A stretch of DNA of 64,000 nucleotides from assembly GCA_035771175.1 (NCBI GenBank), contig CM069589.1:27856201-27920200 (forward strand), written 5' to 3'. The notes beneath the pieces were generated by a model. That model searched no databases. It was not told where the DNA came from and worked only from the letters and a program-made list of their open reading frames with translations. This DNA comes from Paratinospora sagittata (Eukaryota; Streptophyta; Magnoliopsida; Ranunculales; Menispermaceae). Numbering within the stretch: the first letter of the stretch is position 1; each line of letters begins with the position of its first letter. Position numbers and translations under genes: made by a program. This document shows positions 45,461 through 58,400 of the stretch, one piece after another.

Positions 45461-46014
45461 TGAGAGAACCTTTCTAGATTCAAACAAGAATCTAAGTAGT
45501 TTGTATAACTACTGTTATAGCCTTTGATACAACAAAAATATAAAATCAAGTACACTCAATTGATGTTTCAACAAGATATGACATGAAATGAAGTACGCTG
45601 AAAGACTTTAGAGTGAAAATAGTTTTCTTCAAACAAATTCTCAAAAAGATGATTGAGATGAAGCATAGTATGAAAATCTTTTGAATACAAGTTGTTTCAA
45701 AAAACAATTTCAAACAAAAAATAGTTTTTGTATCACTTTGAAAAATTCAACTAACTTTTAACAAGTTTTTAGCTCAGAAAATTTTTCGTTGTGTGTTGTG
45801 TTTTGATGACACATATATTTATAGACTTAATGAAGATAAAACAATTGAACATTTGATTTGAATTTCAAATATGAACGTTTACTCACAACGGCCTTATTCT
45901 TTCATGAATATAGTTTGTTCAGGTTTATTCATGTATCTGAGATGTCAAAATCAGGATTTGCCAGATTTCTTTTCAGATATTTGACTGAAGTGTAGTAGTA
46001 TACAGATTGGACCA

Positions 46015-46400
46015 TTAGCGTCCTGGTAAACACTAAGTCAAATACTTAAGTTCAACTGACATTGTTCTTTGAGCGTACTGAGGATATATCAATGTCTTGA
46101 GGCTCAAATGAATATTTACAACCAGGGATCAATGAGGGCGCTAATCAAGGAGTAGAGTCTTGCCGTTTTAAGAACTATTAAAGAAAATATTATGAGGGCG
46201 CTATTGCAACGTTAGCGTCGTGTGTTTTAAATACTTTAAAAACACTCAGAACTCGATGAGTGTACTGACGCGGGATTAAGGTGCTGATGTAACCGTTGAG
46301 CTGATACACGAGGGCACTCCTAGACAGGAAACGTCTTGATGGAAATAGTTTAAGTACCATTAGCATCCAAACGTTTAGTCAGCGTCCTGATAGAGCTCTT
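46015..46400 (-). promoter_or_regulatory. U3 GACGCT motif cluster (minus strand)
   Basis: GAGGGCGCTA and AGCGTCCTG units, sparser than in other copies. Confidence 0.65.
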
Positions 46401-46994
46401 AACAGACTCTCAAAATATTTTTTCAAACTTTAAATCTTTATCAAATCAAGCTTAAAAAGATTTGAAAAACCAATGAAACTAATTTTAAAAGATATCAAAC
46501 TGATTTTAAAATCATATGAAAAAGTGAAATCATGTGTGACTTACTGAGGATTTGTTTGAGTGAAAGTTTTACATTCTAGACGCACAAACTCTTATTGAGT
46601 CTTGAGTCTTGATCTTGATGGCTTGAAGCGCATTGTCTCAGTTCTGATTTATGTCTTGATTTGATCTGACTGAAACACTTAACAAGATCATTAGATACAC
46701 ATATGAGTGGTTTGAAATCCTCAAAACGTTCACATCATGGGGTTCCATGAAACAACAATTGATTCATGTGCTTTATACATATAATTGTTAGAATCAATAT
46801 TTGAATACATGTGCATACTTGATTCTTGATCTCACATTATTATTATTTGAATCGATTGCATGTATTTGATATCATCTATTTCAAAAATACAAATCATTTA
46901 AAATATTGTGGTTGGAATAGTAGTGATTATTCATTTAAGATAGTACGCTTAATATCGTTGAGAGTGTTTTAGAACATCTCTCTGTATCATTTGT

Positions 46995-48414
46995 TGTCAC
47001 ACCCCGCCCGGACGTGCCTATACAGGCGTAACACTCACGGACGGGGCGCAAATGTATTATAACAATAACCGAGTACTAAGGAACACAATTATGTACAAGT
47101 CTGATTTCATTAATTTCAGAATACATTTTTGTACATGAAATAGTAAAGGGAACATCCTCCCAAAATACCCAATGAATAAACAAAGGGCTACAAAATGTGG
47201 GCCCAAAAACCTCCACCCAGTCCACCCTAATCTCCTGAGAAAAATCGGATAACAACGGGGTGAGCTACTCGCCTAGTGGGTAAAATAGTTCGTGAATATA
47301 ACAATTAATAAAGGAAACTTCATAATCAAATATCACATAAACACAACAAGCATCATAATCAATACAACATGTATGTATGCATGACATCATCTCGTAATGG
47401 CTCTGTGATTGTACGTCGCCTGAGTTCACATACAGATGTCCATCCCCAGGTGTAGCCGGGTTCTCATTGTACGTCCCTCCTCAACAATGACACCCTGGAT
47501 TCACATACAGATGTCCCTCCCTAGGTAAACCTGAGTTCTCATTGTACGTCCCTCTTTAAAGAAATGTCAATAATAGTGAGCATTGCTTCTAACTATTTTG
47601 TGGATCATAAACCACTTACGTACCTAGCTGGTGTTTATATATGATGCCAATGCATGAGCAGGTCCGGTATTTACTAATATTAGATAGGATTTGGAAACAT
47701 CTGGTGATTCTTATCAGGTCAGTATCACCACGTGTAAAGTTAGGATGTTCAGTATCAATTGTACAAACTGATAGCTTTCAAATATGACCAACCAGACCAG
47801 TCTCCAGTTTGAGATGTGAGACACAAGGTCTACTTAAGTACCAATCATCTAGAGCAACATGTTGTCTCCCATTCACTATTTAAAGTTACTGAGGACAAGA
47901 TAATGTTTGGTTGTGTCAGATTGACCACGAATCCGACATAGTAACAATGTAATACATGAACTCCAAATATATAGGCATAAGTATGACAGGTATGAACATT
48001 ATATGCAATAATGCATTGTAAATGGATAGTAGACATAATGATAAATAAATGTAAATTTTAATAAAATTTATAAGACACGCAAACCTATGTTTCATTTCCC
48101 ACCTTCAGATAATAACTCATTCTTGAACTGGCGCCTTCCCCTAAGCAGAACAGCGTTGCACCGCGAAGAGAGTCTCGAAAAGATAGTCTTAAAAGAGAGA
48201 GAGAAGTTTTCTAACAAGAGGAGGAGAGTTGGTTTGGTGTGAAAATGAGGGGAGGGGGGAACCCTCTTTTTATAGAAAAATAGTGCCTAAACTTTCAGGT
48301 GGGCTGCCCGAAGCCTGCCCGAACATTTAGGTGCCTGCCCGAATGTTCAGGCAGTGCCTGATGTTCAAAATTATTATTATTATTATTTTTAGTGTGCAAT
48401 CCTATGGTATTACA
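46995..48414 (-). repeat. 3' LTR of the second chromovirus copy
   Basis: Plus-strand ends TGTCACACCCCG and GGTATTACA. It carries the box ACCCACT...GAGCTCACCCC reversed at ~47258-47285 and the CG palindromes of the promoter at ~48295-48362, partly decayed. A TATA-like TATAAAAA (minus) lies at ~48271. Confidence 0.9.
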
Positions 48415-48424
48415 CTTTACCCCC

Positions 48425-48963
48425 TTAAAAGGATTTTGCCCTTGAAATTAAGTCTGCGTAGTGATGATTGCTGTCTGCGTGGGATTCACCGTCGTCGTCA
48501 TTAGTCAAAAAATCAGGGTAATGCCAATAAGGCCCCTGAATAGCACTGTGGCCAGTAGAATCCTCTATATCATCAAACAATGGAAAGCAAATGGAGTCAG
48601 ATTCATCCTCAGAAGATTCTGACATTTGCATCACATATGGTGGCGTAAGGCTCTGCAAGTTGCAGCGTTTCAGGGGAGGTAGGTTAAGCGGCAGAATGCT
48701 TTTCCATGTTGCTACCCGAATTTGGCCCCCTAAAAATTTTGGTAAGAGATCTTGTCAGGATGAGAGTACAGGATTGTTTTGGACAAAATTATTACGAAAA
48801 ATCCATGCACGCTTTGGTGATAAGGATCGTTGTCTATGGGGCGATAGAGTTGGTGATGCAAAGTAGTTATGGCTTGACTCAGATCCTGAAGGAGTAGCCA
48901 CAGGTTGCCAAATAGGTCATTACGTGTGTGCATCATTACCTCCATCAGCATATTTTCAGACAT
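48425..48963 (-). pseudogene. Extra 3' ORF of the second copy
   Basis: Homologue of the 37335-37838 ORF in the same position. Start MSENMLMEVMMHTRN at 48963, a frame break near 48700, then the conserved acidic part MSESSEDESDSIC and EDSTGHSAIQGPYWHY. Conservation of the acidic tract in two diverged copies argues that it is a real protein. Confidence 0.65.
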
Positions 48964-49057
48964 CTGTATAGTTATTTAAATGAAAAAATATATTACGATA
49001 TTGTAAACAAAGTTCCATCATTTTATTGATAGGTGAAAAGTACAATGTATCACATCA

Positions 49058-52000
49058 TCAATTATTATTAGAAAACAATTCAGGGTATTTCTGTTTAATA
49101 GTTGCTTCTTGTTCCCATGTTGCTTCCTCTACTCCGTGGTGATCCCAGAGCACTTTCACAAGTGGTATGCTACGTCACCTTAGTTCTTGAGTTTTCCTAT
49201 CCATAATCTGTATCGCTTTCTTCTGATACTTATTTCCTTCCTCAACCCAAACCTCAACTAGAGGGATGATATGCGAAGGATTAGGATGATACTTTCGAAG
49301 CATGGATACGTGAAAAACGTCATGAACCTTAGACATGGATGATGGAAGGGATAGAAGATAGGCTAGTTTGCCAATACGTTCAATGATCTGAAATGGACCA
49401 ATATACCGTGGGGAGAGCTTTCCTTTGATTCCAAAGCGTTTGACACCTCTTGTAGGTTGAACCTTTAGAAAAACCAAGTCCCCCTTATCAAATTCTAGAG
49501 GTTGTCTCCGCTTGTCAGCATAGCTCTTCTGTCGACTTTGTGCTACACGAAGTTGTTCCTTTACTAGTGTGATCTTCATAGAAGTCTCTTGAACTAGTTC
49601 AGGTCCCAACTGCGGTCGATCTGCCATATCTAACCAATATATCAAAAATCTACAAAGGCGACTATAGAGAGCCTCGTACGGTGCCATGCTGATACTGGTT
49701 TGGTAGTTGTTGTTGTATGCAAACTCATCAAAATGTAAGTGTTTTGCCCATCCATCATTAAAATCCTAAATGCAACAACGTAACATGTCCTCCAAGATCT
49801 GGATAAGACGCTCTGACTGCCCATCAGCCTGAGGGTGAAAGGTTGTGTTCATGGTGATCCTGAAGCCCATTCTACTTTGGAAGCTTTACCAAAACTTTGA
49901 TGTGAATCGAGGATCTCGATCAGAGACGATCGTGAGTGGTATGCCATCGAGGCGTACGATCTCTCTTTCATAATACTTGGCAAGCCTGGTGGGGTTATCT
50001 ATGAACCTTATTGGCGAAAAGTGTGCAGAGTTTGTAAGTCTATCAGTGATAACCCAGATTGCATCTTGCCTTTTATTATTTCGAGGCAAGGCCGTAACAA
50101 AATCCATTGCAATGTTCTCCCACTTCCATTATCCAATAGGTAAAGGCTGGAGAAGCCCGGAGGGGAGTCTACGTTCTACCTTTACTTGCTGGCAAATGAG
50201 ACATTTAGCAACAAAGTCTGCAATAGCCTTGTTCATTCCAAAAAATCAGAATTGTCGCTTAACATCCTTGTACATCTTGTCTTCCCCAAGATGCATAGCA
50301 AATCTCGAACAATGCATTTCAGTGTGCACTTCTTTCCAAACCCCTGGATCGTTCGGTAGACAGAGGCATTTTTTGTGGAAAACGGCCCTGTCTTTAGAGA
50401 CGGACCAGTGAGGAAGGTCCTTTCTGCTGAGTAGAAGTTCTCATTTCTCCATTAACAGAGGGTCGTTGGCCTGAGCTGCTGAAATCTTTCGAACCAGCTC
50501 TGAGTTGGCTGATAATTGAGAGAGTCGTGATCTTTCTCCCTCCTCAATCAGTTGTAGGTTAAAACCCTCCATCTCTGTGGCCAACTTCCCCATCTCGAAG
50601 TTAAGAGTACAAGCAACATAAGATTTTCTACTCAAGGCATCTGCGACAACATTGGCCTTACTAGGATGGTACTGGAGTTGAAAGTCATAATCTTTCAAGA
50701 ATTCAAACCATCGTCTTTGGCGAAGGTTTAGGTCTCTATGAGCGTAGATGTACTTGAGACTCTTATGATCCGAGAAGACCTCAAGCCGTTCACCGTATAC
50801 GTAGTGACGCCATAACTTCAGTGCGAATACGACAACTGCAAGTTCCAAGTCACGCGTTGGGTAATTACCCTCATGAATCTTCAGTTGCCTCTAAGTAGAT
50901 GCAACAACTTGGCCTTCTTGCATTAGTACTACACCTAAGCCTTGGAAAGAAGCGTCAGTGTATAGTGAAAATCTAACTCCATTTCGCGGAGTGATTAGTA
51001 CCGGTGTTGTCATGAGGCGCTTCTTCAATTCCTGAAATGACGATTCATAGGCGGGATTCCAAATGAATCGAATGTATTTCCGAGTGAGCTTGGTCATAGG
51101 TTCAACAATCTTTGAGAAATCCTTGATGAAGCGTCTGTAGTAGCCAACCAAACCAAGGAAACTCTGAATTTGAGTAACAGTGGTTTGTTACGTCCAGTTT
51201 AAAACAACTTCAACCTTTAAAGGATCCACCTCAACGTCATTGCCTGAAACCACTTGACCTAGGAATTGAACTCGCTTCGCCCAAAATTCGCACTTACTCA
51301 ACTTTGCATACATTTGGTGGCTTCTCAAGGTCTGAAGGACAATCTTCAGATGTATCTTATGGTCTTCCTCTGTTAAGGAATATATCAAGATATCATCCAC
51401 AAAGACCACCACAAATCGGTCTAAGTATAACCTGAAGAAACGGTTTATCAAATCCATGAACGTTGTAGGTGCATTTGTTAGACCGTACCGAGTTCTAAAA
51501 GTAATTTTATTAATGTCCGACTTTTTGATCCGGAGTTGATGGTAACCGGATCGTAAATCAATCTTAGAGAAGTACTTAGCATCTCTAAGTTGGTCGAACA
51601 AGTCATCAATCCTGGGTAATGGGTATTTGTTCTTGATGATGGCGTTATTCAACTTGCAATAGTCGATGCTAAGTCATAACGAACCATCCTTTTTGCGAAC
51701 AAACAGAATTGGAGCACCCCAGGGTGATGAACTTTTCTTGATGAAGCCATTACTCTCCAATTCCTTCAGTTGCTTGTCCAACTCAACCTCTCTATGGAAG
51801 AATAGAGATAGGCCTGGTCCCAGGTATGAGTTTGATCTCAAAATCAAATTCCCTAACCGGAGGTAGACTAGGAAGGTCATTTAGAAAAATCGTTGGGAAT
51901 TCAGATATTACCGGGACATCATGTACTTCGAGAGGGTACAGTGCTAGTGATTCATTGTCATCACCAAGGGATAGAGCTCGAAGCTGTGCCTTGAGAAGTG

Positions 52001-53696
52001 CAACAATCGAGTTGTGTATCCACGTCCTTGTTCCCTGAATCTTGACAAACTTCCCAGTAGGCAAGGATAATTGAATTTGCTTCTTCATACAATCGATCTT
52101 TGTATTCAGAGGTGCGAGCCAGTCCATGTCGAAGATGATGTCAAAGTCTTCAATATCATTCACAAAGAGATCTGCATATATTATCTGTTCTGACATTCGA
52201 AGCTCACATTGAGAACACTGCAAATTCAAGTCAGTACCAGATCCTAATGGTGACGTGACATGGATTGTGATGTTTGTCGGTTCAGAATGCAACCCTAAAT
52301 GCCTTACTAATGTAGAAGATATAAAGGAATGCGTAGCACCCGAATTGGACAAGACATGCACCATTGTATTAAACAATGGAAATGTACCTTCGACTACATT
52401 GTTGTCTTGGAGGGGTTGTTGAGCGATGGCAAACTCTCAACCCTAGTTCGGTTGCCCCTGGTTCTACTAGTTCTGCTTGGATTGGGCATTAGCAGCAGGT
52501 GGGGCTTGTTGGACTGGAACAGCGGGAATAGGTTGTCGCGATTGCTGAGGGTGGGGGGTAGGCATTTCTTACATGGCCATGTTGGCCGCAGTTATAACAA
52601 GTCAGTCTCTGCTGCTAAGGCGCCTGTTGCTGGTTCTGATGGCCATGATGATTGTGGTGCTGACCACCACCCTTGCTATTGCCGTTTCAAAAGCCACCCT
52701 TTCCATTATGACCTCCTCGGCCATGATTGCGAAAACCTTGATAGCCAAGGCTAGATGGTTCAGCCGAAGGTGTCGTGGCCTCGTTCTTCTGAACAGGGGC
52801 TGGGAGGGTTGGGTGTTGATTATAGTAGGGCTTCTTCTTTTTGCCCTGTTGCGAGCCCTGTTGCGAGCGCTGTTGCGAGCCCTGTTGCGAGCCCTGTTGG
52901 GAAAACGTTGCAGGCCGTTTTCCCCTATTCATTCTCTACTCCTGCTAAAAGCTCATGGCCTTGTCAACAATCACCCTGTAAATCTTGAGATCTAAGATCG
53001 ACAGGGCTTGTCGAATGTTACGAAAAAGGTCGTTGTAGAATTTCTCGATCTTATCTTGCTTCGTTGTGATGGTGGAGAGAGAGTAGACCGATAATTCTTT
53101 GAACCTGATAGCATACTCTCTGACTGTCATGCTGTCTTGGTATAGCCTGACGAACTCCTGGCGCTTCTGTCTCTTCACAGCGCCGAGGAACAATGGCTCA
53201 AACTACTGCCAAGTCATGTCTATGGTATTGACCCTTAGGTCTTCCTTCACGTTATCCACCATGTATTTGCTCCATCAACAAGTTGGTAGGATGCAAGTGG
53301 AATCTTTCAACTCTCACTGACTCTCATTGCCTCGAGAGCCTTCTTTGACTCATCAAGGGGCTGTAGCCTCTTGTACTTTTTGATCTGGTCGGTTTGGCTT
53401 TCCGACCTAGATCGTACAGGTGCTTGTACAATAACTACTTGGTTGGCCGAAGTCTCACGAACGGTCGTCTGAACAGTTACCTTCATCGCCTCGATAAATT
53501 CGGAGAAAAAGACTTCCATGCTCGAAAGCATGACGAAGGATGTGGGCTGAGGTGCCACTGCCTGCCCAGACGTAGTGGCAGTGTCATGTGTGGCCTGCTC
53601 TGTCCTTGGAGGCGGTGGTTCCCAATTTTGAACTACAGGAGGCGTCTACTCTGTTGCACGGACTATGCGTGGCCTTCCTCTCTTCCTGGTTTGCAA
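49058..53696 (-). pseudogene. Chromovirus gag-pol, second copy
   Basis: Same domain order as 32511-37243. The gag start codon is TTG in place of ATG (53694-53696). Gag core is at ~53550-52950; the zinc knuckle (~52600-52560) keeps the first two Cys but the last is Tyr (CYNCGQHGHVRNAY). The protease reads SNSGATHSFIS, so its catalytic Asp is Asn. RT keeps FVDDILIYS (~51400). RNase H, integrase and chromodomain end at 49058. At least eight frame breaks or stops. Near 52850-52905 a 12-bp unit encoding QQGS/QQRS is repeated about five times; the other copy has one. Confidence 0.9.
52848..52908 (-). repeat. 12-bp coding minisatellite in gag
   Basis: GCCCTGTTGCGA repeated about five times on the plus strand, one unit with GCGCTG. 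Encodes QQGS repeats on the minus strand, so the length change is in frame. Confidence 0.9.
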
Positions 53697-53910
53697 TTTC
53701 TCACTGGCAAAAAGAAAATAAAACCATGATTTAGGAACTGTAGCCAAGTATAATGTTATGATATTCTCAACAATAAGTTCGAGAGTACTGCAATATAAAA
53801 CACCTATTTTTTCTAGGTGTGGTGTAAGGTTTTTGTTGAGGAATCAAAGAATCTTATGTGCCTCGTATGTTTGACCATGATGTAAAACAAGGTTAGAGTG
53901 TTTATATAAT

Positions 53911-54558
53911 AGATTGGCGCAAAGGCATGATCGAGTCTCACACTTCATTGGTTATTCCGATGATCTCCTAGCCAAGACATCATTATATGTAAAGTTACAA
54001 TAGTTTCAGACTCAGTTCGACTTGTTCCAGTAGCAGTTTCCTCATCCTGTTCCCTCATTTCCTCAGCCTCCGATGCATGACTTCTTTTCCCCAGCAGCGC
54101 CACCGGCCGGACCATCTGCTCCATCGCTTAACCTGACTATCTCTGAAGATGAAATTTTTAATATTCTAGAGCATCATCCAGGTCTTTCTCAGCCTCCTAG
54201 GGAGTGATCCACCCTTTTTTTATATTTCAAAAAGGGGAGAGTTTTGGGATTATTTTGGCCGTCATGTGTAGATGAATTGACTAAGAGGGAGTAAGGATAG
54301 GATTTAAGGGGAGAAATTTCTTTTTGGATAAACTTTCTTTTTCGATAATTGTACTCTGATATTGATCATTGTCTTTGACTTTTATTTTGCTGCATAACTT
54401 TGATGACATGTTATTGTGCTTCACTTCATGATTTTTACCATTGCATGGTTGATTGCTTACATGTTACTTTGCCGGTTATGCTTATCCATTCATCAAGCCT
54501 TTTATTGCTTCAATCAAGCCAAAAGTAAGACGTTTGAATTCATCAAAAAGGGGGAGAT
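53911..54558 (+). pseudogene. 3' end of a SIRE-type element: env-like ORF tail and two polypurine tracts
   Basis: From ~54000 one frame gives a Pro/Ser-rich tail (PSFPQPPMHDFFSPAAPPAG, then LTISEDEIFNILEHHP) ending with TGA at ~54207. TTCAAAAAGGGGAGAG follows at ~54227 and ATCAAAAAGGGGGAGAT at ~54542-54558, directly before the LTR. The layout copies 9300-9618. The left end is cut by the chromovirus copy. Confidence 0.65.
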
Positions 54559-56941
54559 TGTTGGCTTGACCTCTTTGATGTTTATGATTACAAACGATAT
54601 TTTATGTGATCTAACATACTGGTAGAGCATGTTTCAATTTGGTGTCCTGTATTTGGCCTCGAAGGTTAAACAAAAAAGCTAATAATCATTTAGTGAAGGT
54701 CAAGACTGGAGTTCAGGATTGAGAACAATAAAGTCAAAGACAAGAGAACTCAGTCGGTGTGTGTGAAACCAAGTCAAGAACACAAGTCAACCAGAGATCA
54801 AAGCATATGGATGTAACATTCCAACAAAGTGGAACACGTTCATCAAAGAGAAGAAATTTTTTTCTATCTCTCGTGGAATGTACTCCATGACTAGAACACT
54901 ATTGATAAGTAGGTATTTAGTATATGTTTTGGAACATGTTTTAGGTGAATTTTATGGTATTTAGTTCGTATATTAGGTTAGTTTATCATAAATTAGGTTA
55001 TTTGATTGTTTAGTCAAGTTTTGGTATTTTGGCATTATTTCGATTTGGTTTTTTATAGGTTAGTTCATGAGATTATAAAAGCATGATACTCACTAGATTT
55101 GCTTTGTGTTTGAAGGTGTTTTGATGTGCTTAAAGTTGATTTGGAAGTTGGAAACTTGTAACATGAAGTTTGAACAAAGATACATGTGCATGTCAAGTCA
55201 AAAAGCATGGAAATTTGGTTCAGTCCACAAGATCAAAGAAGAAGAAAAAAGGCACAAACCAGTGGCTAAGCGCGGCGGCGTCCAGGATGGGTGCCACGAC
55301 GCCTAGGTCGTGCAACAAGTGAAGGTGAAAACAGTGGCTGGGCGCCGAGGCTCAACAAAAATTAGAAAGTTTCCAGTTTTGGGTTTTTTTTATCATAACT
55401 TGGCCAATTTAGATCCGAATTGGACATGGTTTGTTTCTATGGACTCTTTATTATAAATAGAACATTATGAAAGGGTTTTGAGAGGATGATAGAGTGGAGA
55501 ATGAAGGCAAGATGAGTAGGGTTTGCGTGGAGAAGAATATCAAGATTGAAGATTGTTGAAGATTCTTCTACACTTTTTCTACCTTCTACCTTACTTTTCT
55601 AGATTTAGATTTATGTTCACCATGTTATTTCATGCTTTTATGTCTTTAGATATGAACTAAATCTTCTATCTAGAGGTGTAGATTGATCCAAAGTTGATAC
55701 AATGTTGTAGGTTTTATTGTTTGATTATCATCAATAAAGTTGCAAGTTTATTTATGTTTTTATGAGTTTAATGCTTTTAATCCCTTGGCCAAGGATTGGA
55801 TGATTCTAGACTTGAAATAGGTGCCCGAGAGGGGGTATTTTGGGTTGGAACAAGGAATGTATAACCTAGGTGATCGTGAGAGGAGATCAAAATATTCCTT
55901 GAAGCCATTGAAGAGAATCATAGATCTTAATGAGTTGTTATTGTTTTGGGTTTTCATCGAAAGGGTAAAACTTATGGTTCTAATAGCTTGTTCTAACTGG
56001 TGCTCGGGAGAGCGAGTTAGAGAAGTTAGGATTTTTGACTTATAGATGAGGAAATTGCATTGATGATAATCCCATATTAAAGCATAGTTGAGAGGGCAGT
56101 GAGATTGAGCCTCTAGGTGTTTTTATTATTAATTTATCTAATTTTACATTGCATTGATTTAGTATACTTTCTAGTTGTGTAATTGCTTTGTTTAATTCAC
56201 TCAATCACTCGATTTTGAATGTCTAGATAAAGTTAGTGTTATGAACGTGATAGCTAGTGTTAGTAACAATCCTAGCGGACGACAACCCGATTTACTTATC
56301 GGTATATATTATAACTTGCGGTTTGCTCACAACAACATTCTACCTGGGTAGTTCCCAAAAATGCAATTTTTCGTATTTTAAATTTGAGCATTTGATTAAG
56401 GCCGTTGATTTTTATTAAGATGAGTTTAATAAACTTAATATTGGTCGTCCATGATAGGTTTAGGGTTTTTAATTATGTTTACTATAAAATCTATTATTAA
56501 ACCCTACTTTAACGACAAGAACTTTTATCATTCATTCTCCAAAATTATTCTCTGCAACTGTGCTAAAAAAGAGGCAACCGCCATTGGAGAACCTGTGCAC
56601 TTTATGATCTTCTACTGAGTTTTAGAACACACATTTTTTACAAAAGTTGTTCACGATCACGAACTTTATTACATATCTTGTTTTCAGATCAAAACGAGGT
56701 AAACACTTTTCATTTTTGATTTCTTGTTGTGCTTATACTCATATCTTGTGGCTAAGAAATCTTGAAGAGATCATTACCCGGTTGTAAGTTTTTTTTTTTT
56801 TTAAGTTTGTTCCTTGTTGAGCAATTTTCTTTTTAAATATTGAATGTATTATTGAAACCTGGCTTGTTAGCTAGTAGGATGATTATCTAACCGGGAATCG
56901 GTGTTTGTAATCAGTTGGATCCTCACCCGTGAAGTAGGATT
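54559..56941 (+). repeat. SIRE-type 3' LTR, interrupted
   Basis: Starts TGTTGGCTTGACC after the polypurine tract and runs to ~54902. An unrelated insert follows to about 56335. Leader-like sequence with a hairpin (ATCC, loop TCACCCGTGAAGT, GGAT at ~56918-56940) appears again before another LTR starts at 56942. The 3' terminus is not seen. Confidence 0.55.
54903..56335 (+). repeat. Possible LTR of another family, inserted
   Basis: Starts TGATAAGTAGGTATTTAG and may end GGTTTGCTCACAACA. CG-rich repeats (GGCGGCGTCC, GACGCC, GGGCGCCGAGG) at ~55268-55352 precede TATA box ATTATAAATAG (~55452). A GTGCCCGAGAGGGGG block (~55823) and the ATTATAACTTGCGGTTTG end look like Tat/Athila-type LTRs. No TSD found; boundaries are tentative. 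Open frames inside are not convincing. Confidence 0.4.
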
Positions 56942-57944
56942 TGTTTGCCTGGATGTGTCCGAGAAGGGGGTGAATTAGACACTTGGCAGGTTTATACCTT
57001 TCTTTTAAAACAATAATGAAACGAAAGCAGGTTAAGTAAGATATGATAGAGATAGCACAATAACAATGATGAAGGCAACTAAATAACAATGCACACAAGA
57101 TTTATACTGGTTCAGCAACGCCTACATCAACTACCTAACCTCCTCAGTTAGAATTTTGTCCAAACTCCACTAACGGATCTTCTTACAAGTAAAGATCAAA
57201 CCGTTACACCTTCTCAATTTTAGAAGCTTGAGAACAACCTTGACAGTTTCTCGACTTCACAGGCTTGAGAACAACCTTGACAGATCAAGCAACACTTGCT
57301 CTATTCCAGTGATTAACCAGTCACCAATAACTAAAATACGAGATTGAGATATGATTTCCTTTACTCAAAATCAAAGGGATACTTACAAAGCTTTTGGATT
57401 TGAACCTTCTATTACCACAAATTCAACAAAGTATATATGATGAAGTGCAGCTGAAATGAAAGGTTCGAAAAACTTCCTTATTCTTCAATGGATTTTGAAA
57501 AGATATTGAATGAAGATTGATAAATCCAGAAGATTTCAAGTATTTCAAAGTATCAAGAGTTTATGTAGCGAATAAAAGTATAAATTTCAAGAGTATTTGC
57601 ATAAGTGAAAACTATTAAAGATTTTGAAAACAAGTTTACAATTTTCTCGTTTTTATTTTTTTATTTTTGTATTCAACTACTTTAAAGCAACATATTGTTG
57701 ATCCACCCAAGAGGGGGCTGAATTAGGTGAAATGGTCAATTTTAAATTATCTTCCAATAACTTAGTGATGTACATGAGTATATTGGAATTGGATGCAAAA
57801 TAAAACACAGACTAAATTGCAAACGTGAGACAAACAGATTTATAGTGGTTCAGCCAAGCCTACGTCCACTACCTAATATCCCAATTAGGATTTTCTCAAT
57901 CCACTAACCGATTCTCTTACGGTTGAGAACCAAACCATTACAAC

Positions 57945-58400
57945 TGCCCTTTTACAGGTTAAAGGCAAACCTATCCTTTCACAGGCTAAGGATGAACCCA
58001 ATTTCCTTTTTTCGGGATGAGGAGAAACCCATGTTCCTTTTACGGGATAAGGAAAAACCGTTTTGCTTTTACAGGATAAGGAATAACCATTTTCCTTTTA
58101 CGGGATAAGGAACAACCGTGAACCTTTTATGGGATAAGGAAGAATCGTGAACCTTTTACGGGATAAGGGACAACCTTTTCTCTTTTACAGGTTAAGAGAT
58201 AACCTATCCTTTTACAGGTTAAGGACGCACCTATCCTTTTAAGGGATTAGGATGAGCTATTTTCCTACTTGCAGGTGAGGATAAACCTTTTTCTCTTTTC
58301 AGGTTAAAGATAACCTATGATTTTTTAGGTTAAGGACACATCTATCCTTTTACTGGGATTAGGATGAACCATTTCTCTTTTACAGGATCAGAGATAACCT
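57945..58400 (-). repeat. Leader hairpin array, AAGG-stem version, expanded
   Basis: More than a dozen units of the form TTCCTTTTACGGGATAAGGAA and ATCC/GGAT or CTCTT/AAGAG variants. It is about 1.7 times as long as the array at 12350-12610. The frame that crosses it is not a gene. Confidence 0.8.

Larger units (their letters stand above)
44990..46757 (-). mobile_element. SIRE-type solo LTR, minus strand, TSD ATTGA
   Basis: On the plus strand it starts TGTTGGCCCAGG and ends GAAACAACA, with ATTGA on both sides (44985-44989, 46758-46762). Leader hairpins are at 45170-45460, the minus-strand TATA at 45816-45824 and the U3 cluster at 46015-46400. Confidence 0.93.
43377..46994 (+). repeat. SIRE-type LTR (subfamily A), 3'-truncated, with nested solo LTR
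   Basis: Starts TGTTGATGTAAAAACTC, parallel to the LTR at 40809. U3 cluster at 43985-44345 (GGAACGCGCTCC type), TATA CTATAAATA at 44364-44372. A solo LTR interrupts it (44990-46757) and it resumes until 46994, where the minus-strand chromovirus copy begins. The leader hairpins and 3' terminus are lost. Confidence 0.85.
46995..53910 (-). mobile_element. Second copy of the chromovirus family, minus strand, 5'-truncated
   Basis: 3' LTR (46995-48414), polypurine tract, extra 3' ORF, pol, gag and ~215 bp of leader, collinear with 32296-39312 in reverse. Similarity stops at ~53910, so the rest of the leader and the 5' LTR are missing. More coding damage than in the complete copy. Confidence 0.9.

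Noticed and set aside
55106..56045. Open frames at 55106-55306 and 55821-56045
   Set aside because: They overlap the TATA and motif region of a likely LTR and show no recognisable domain.
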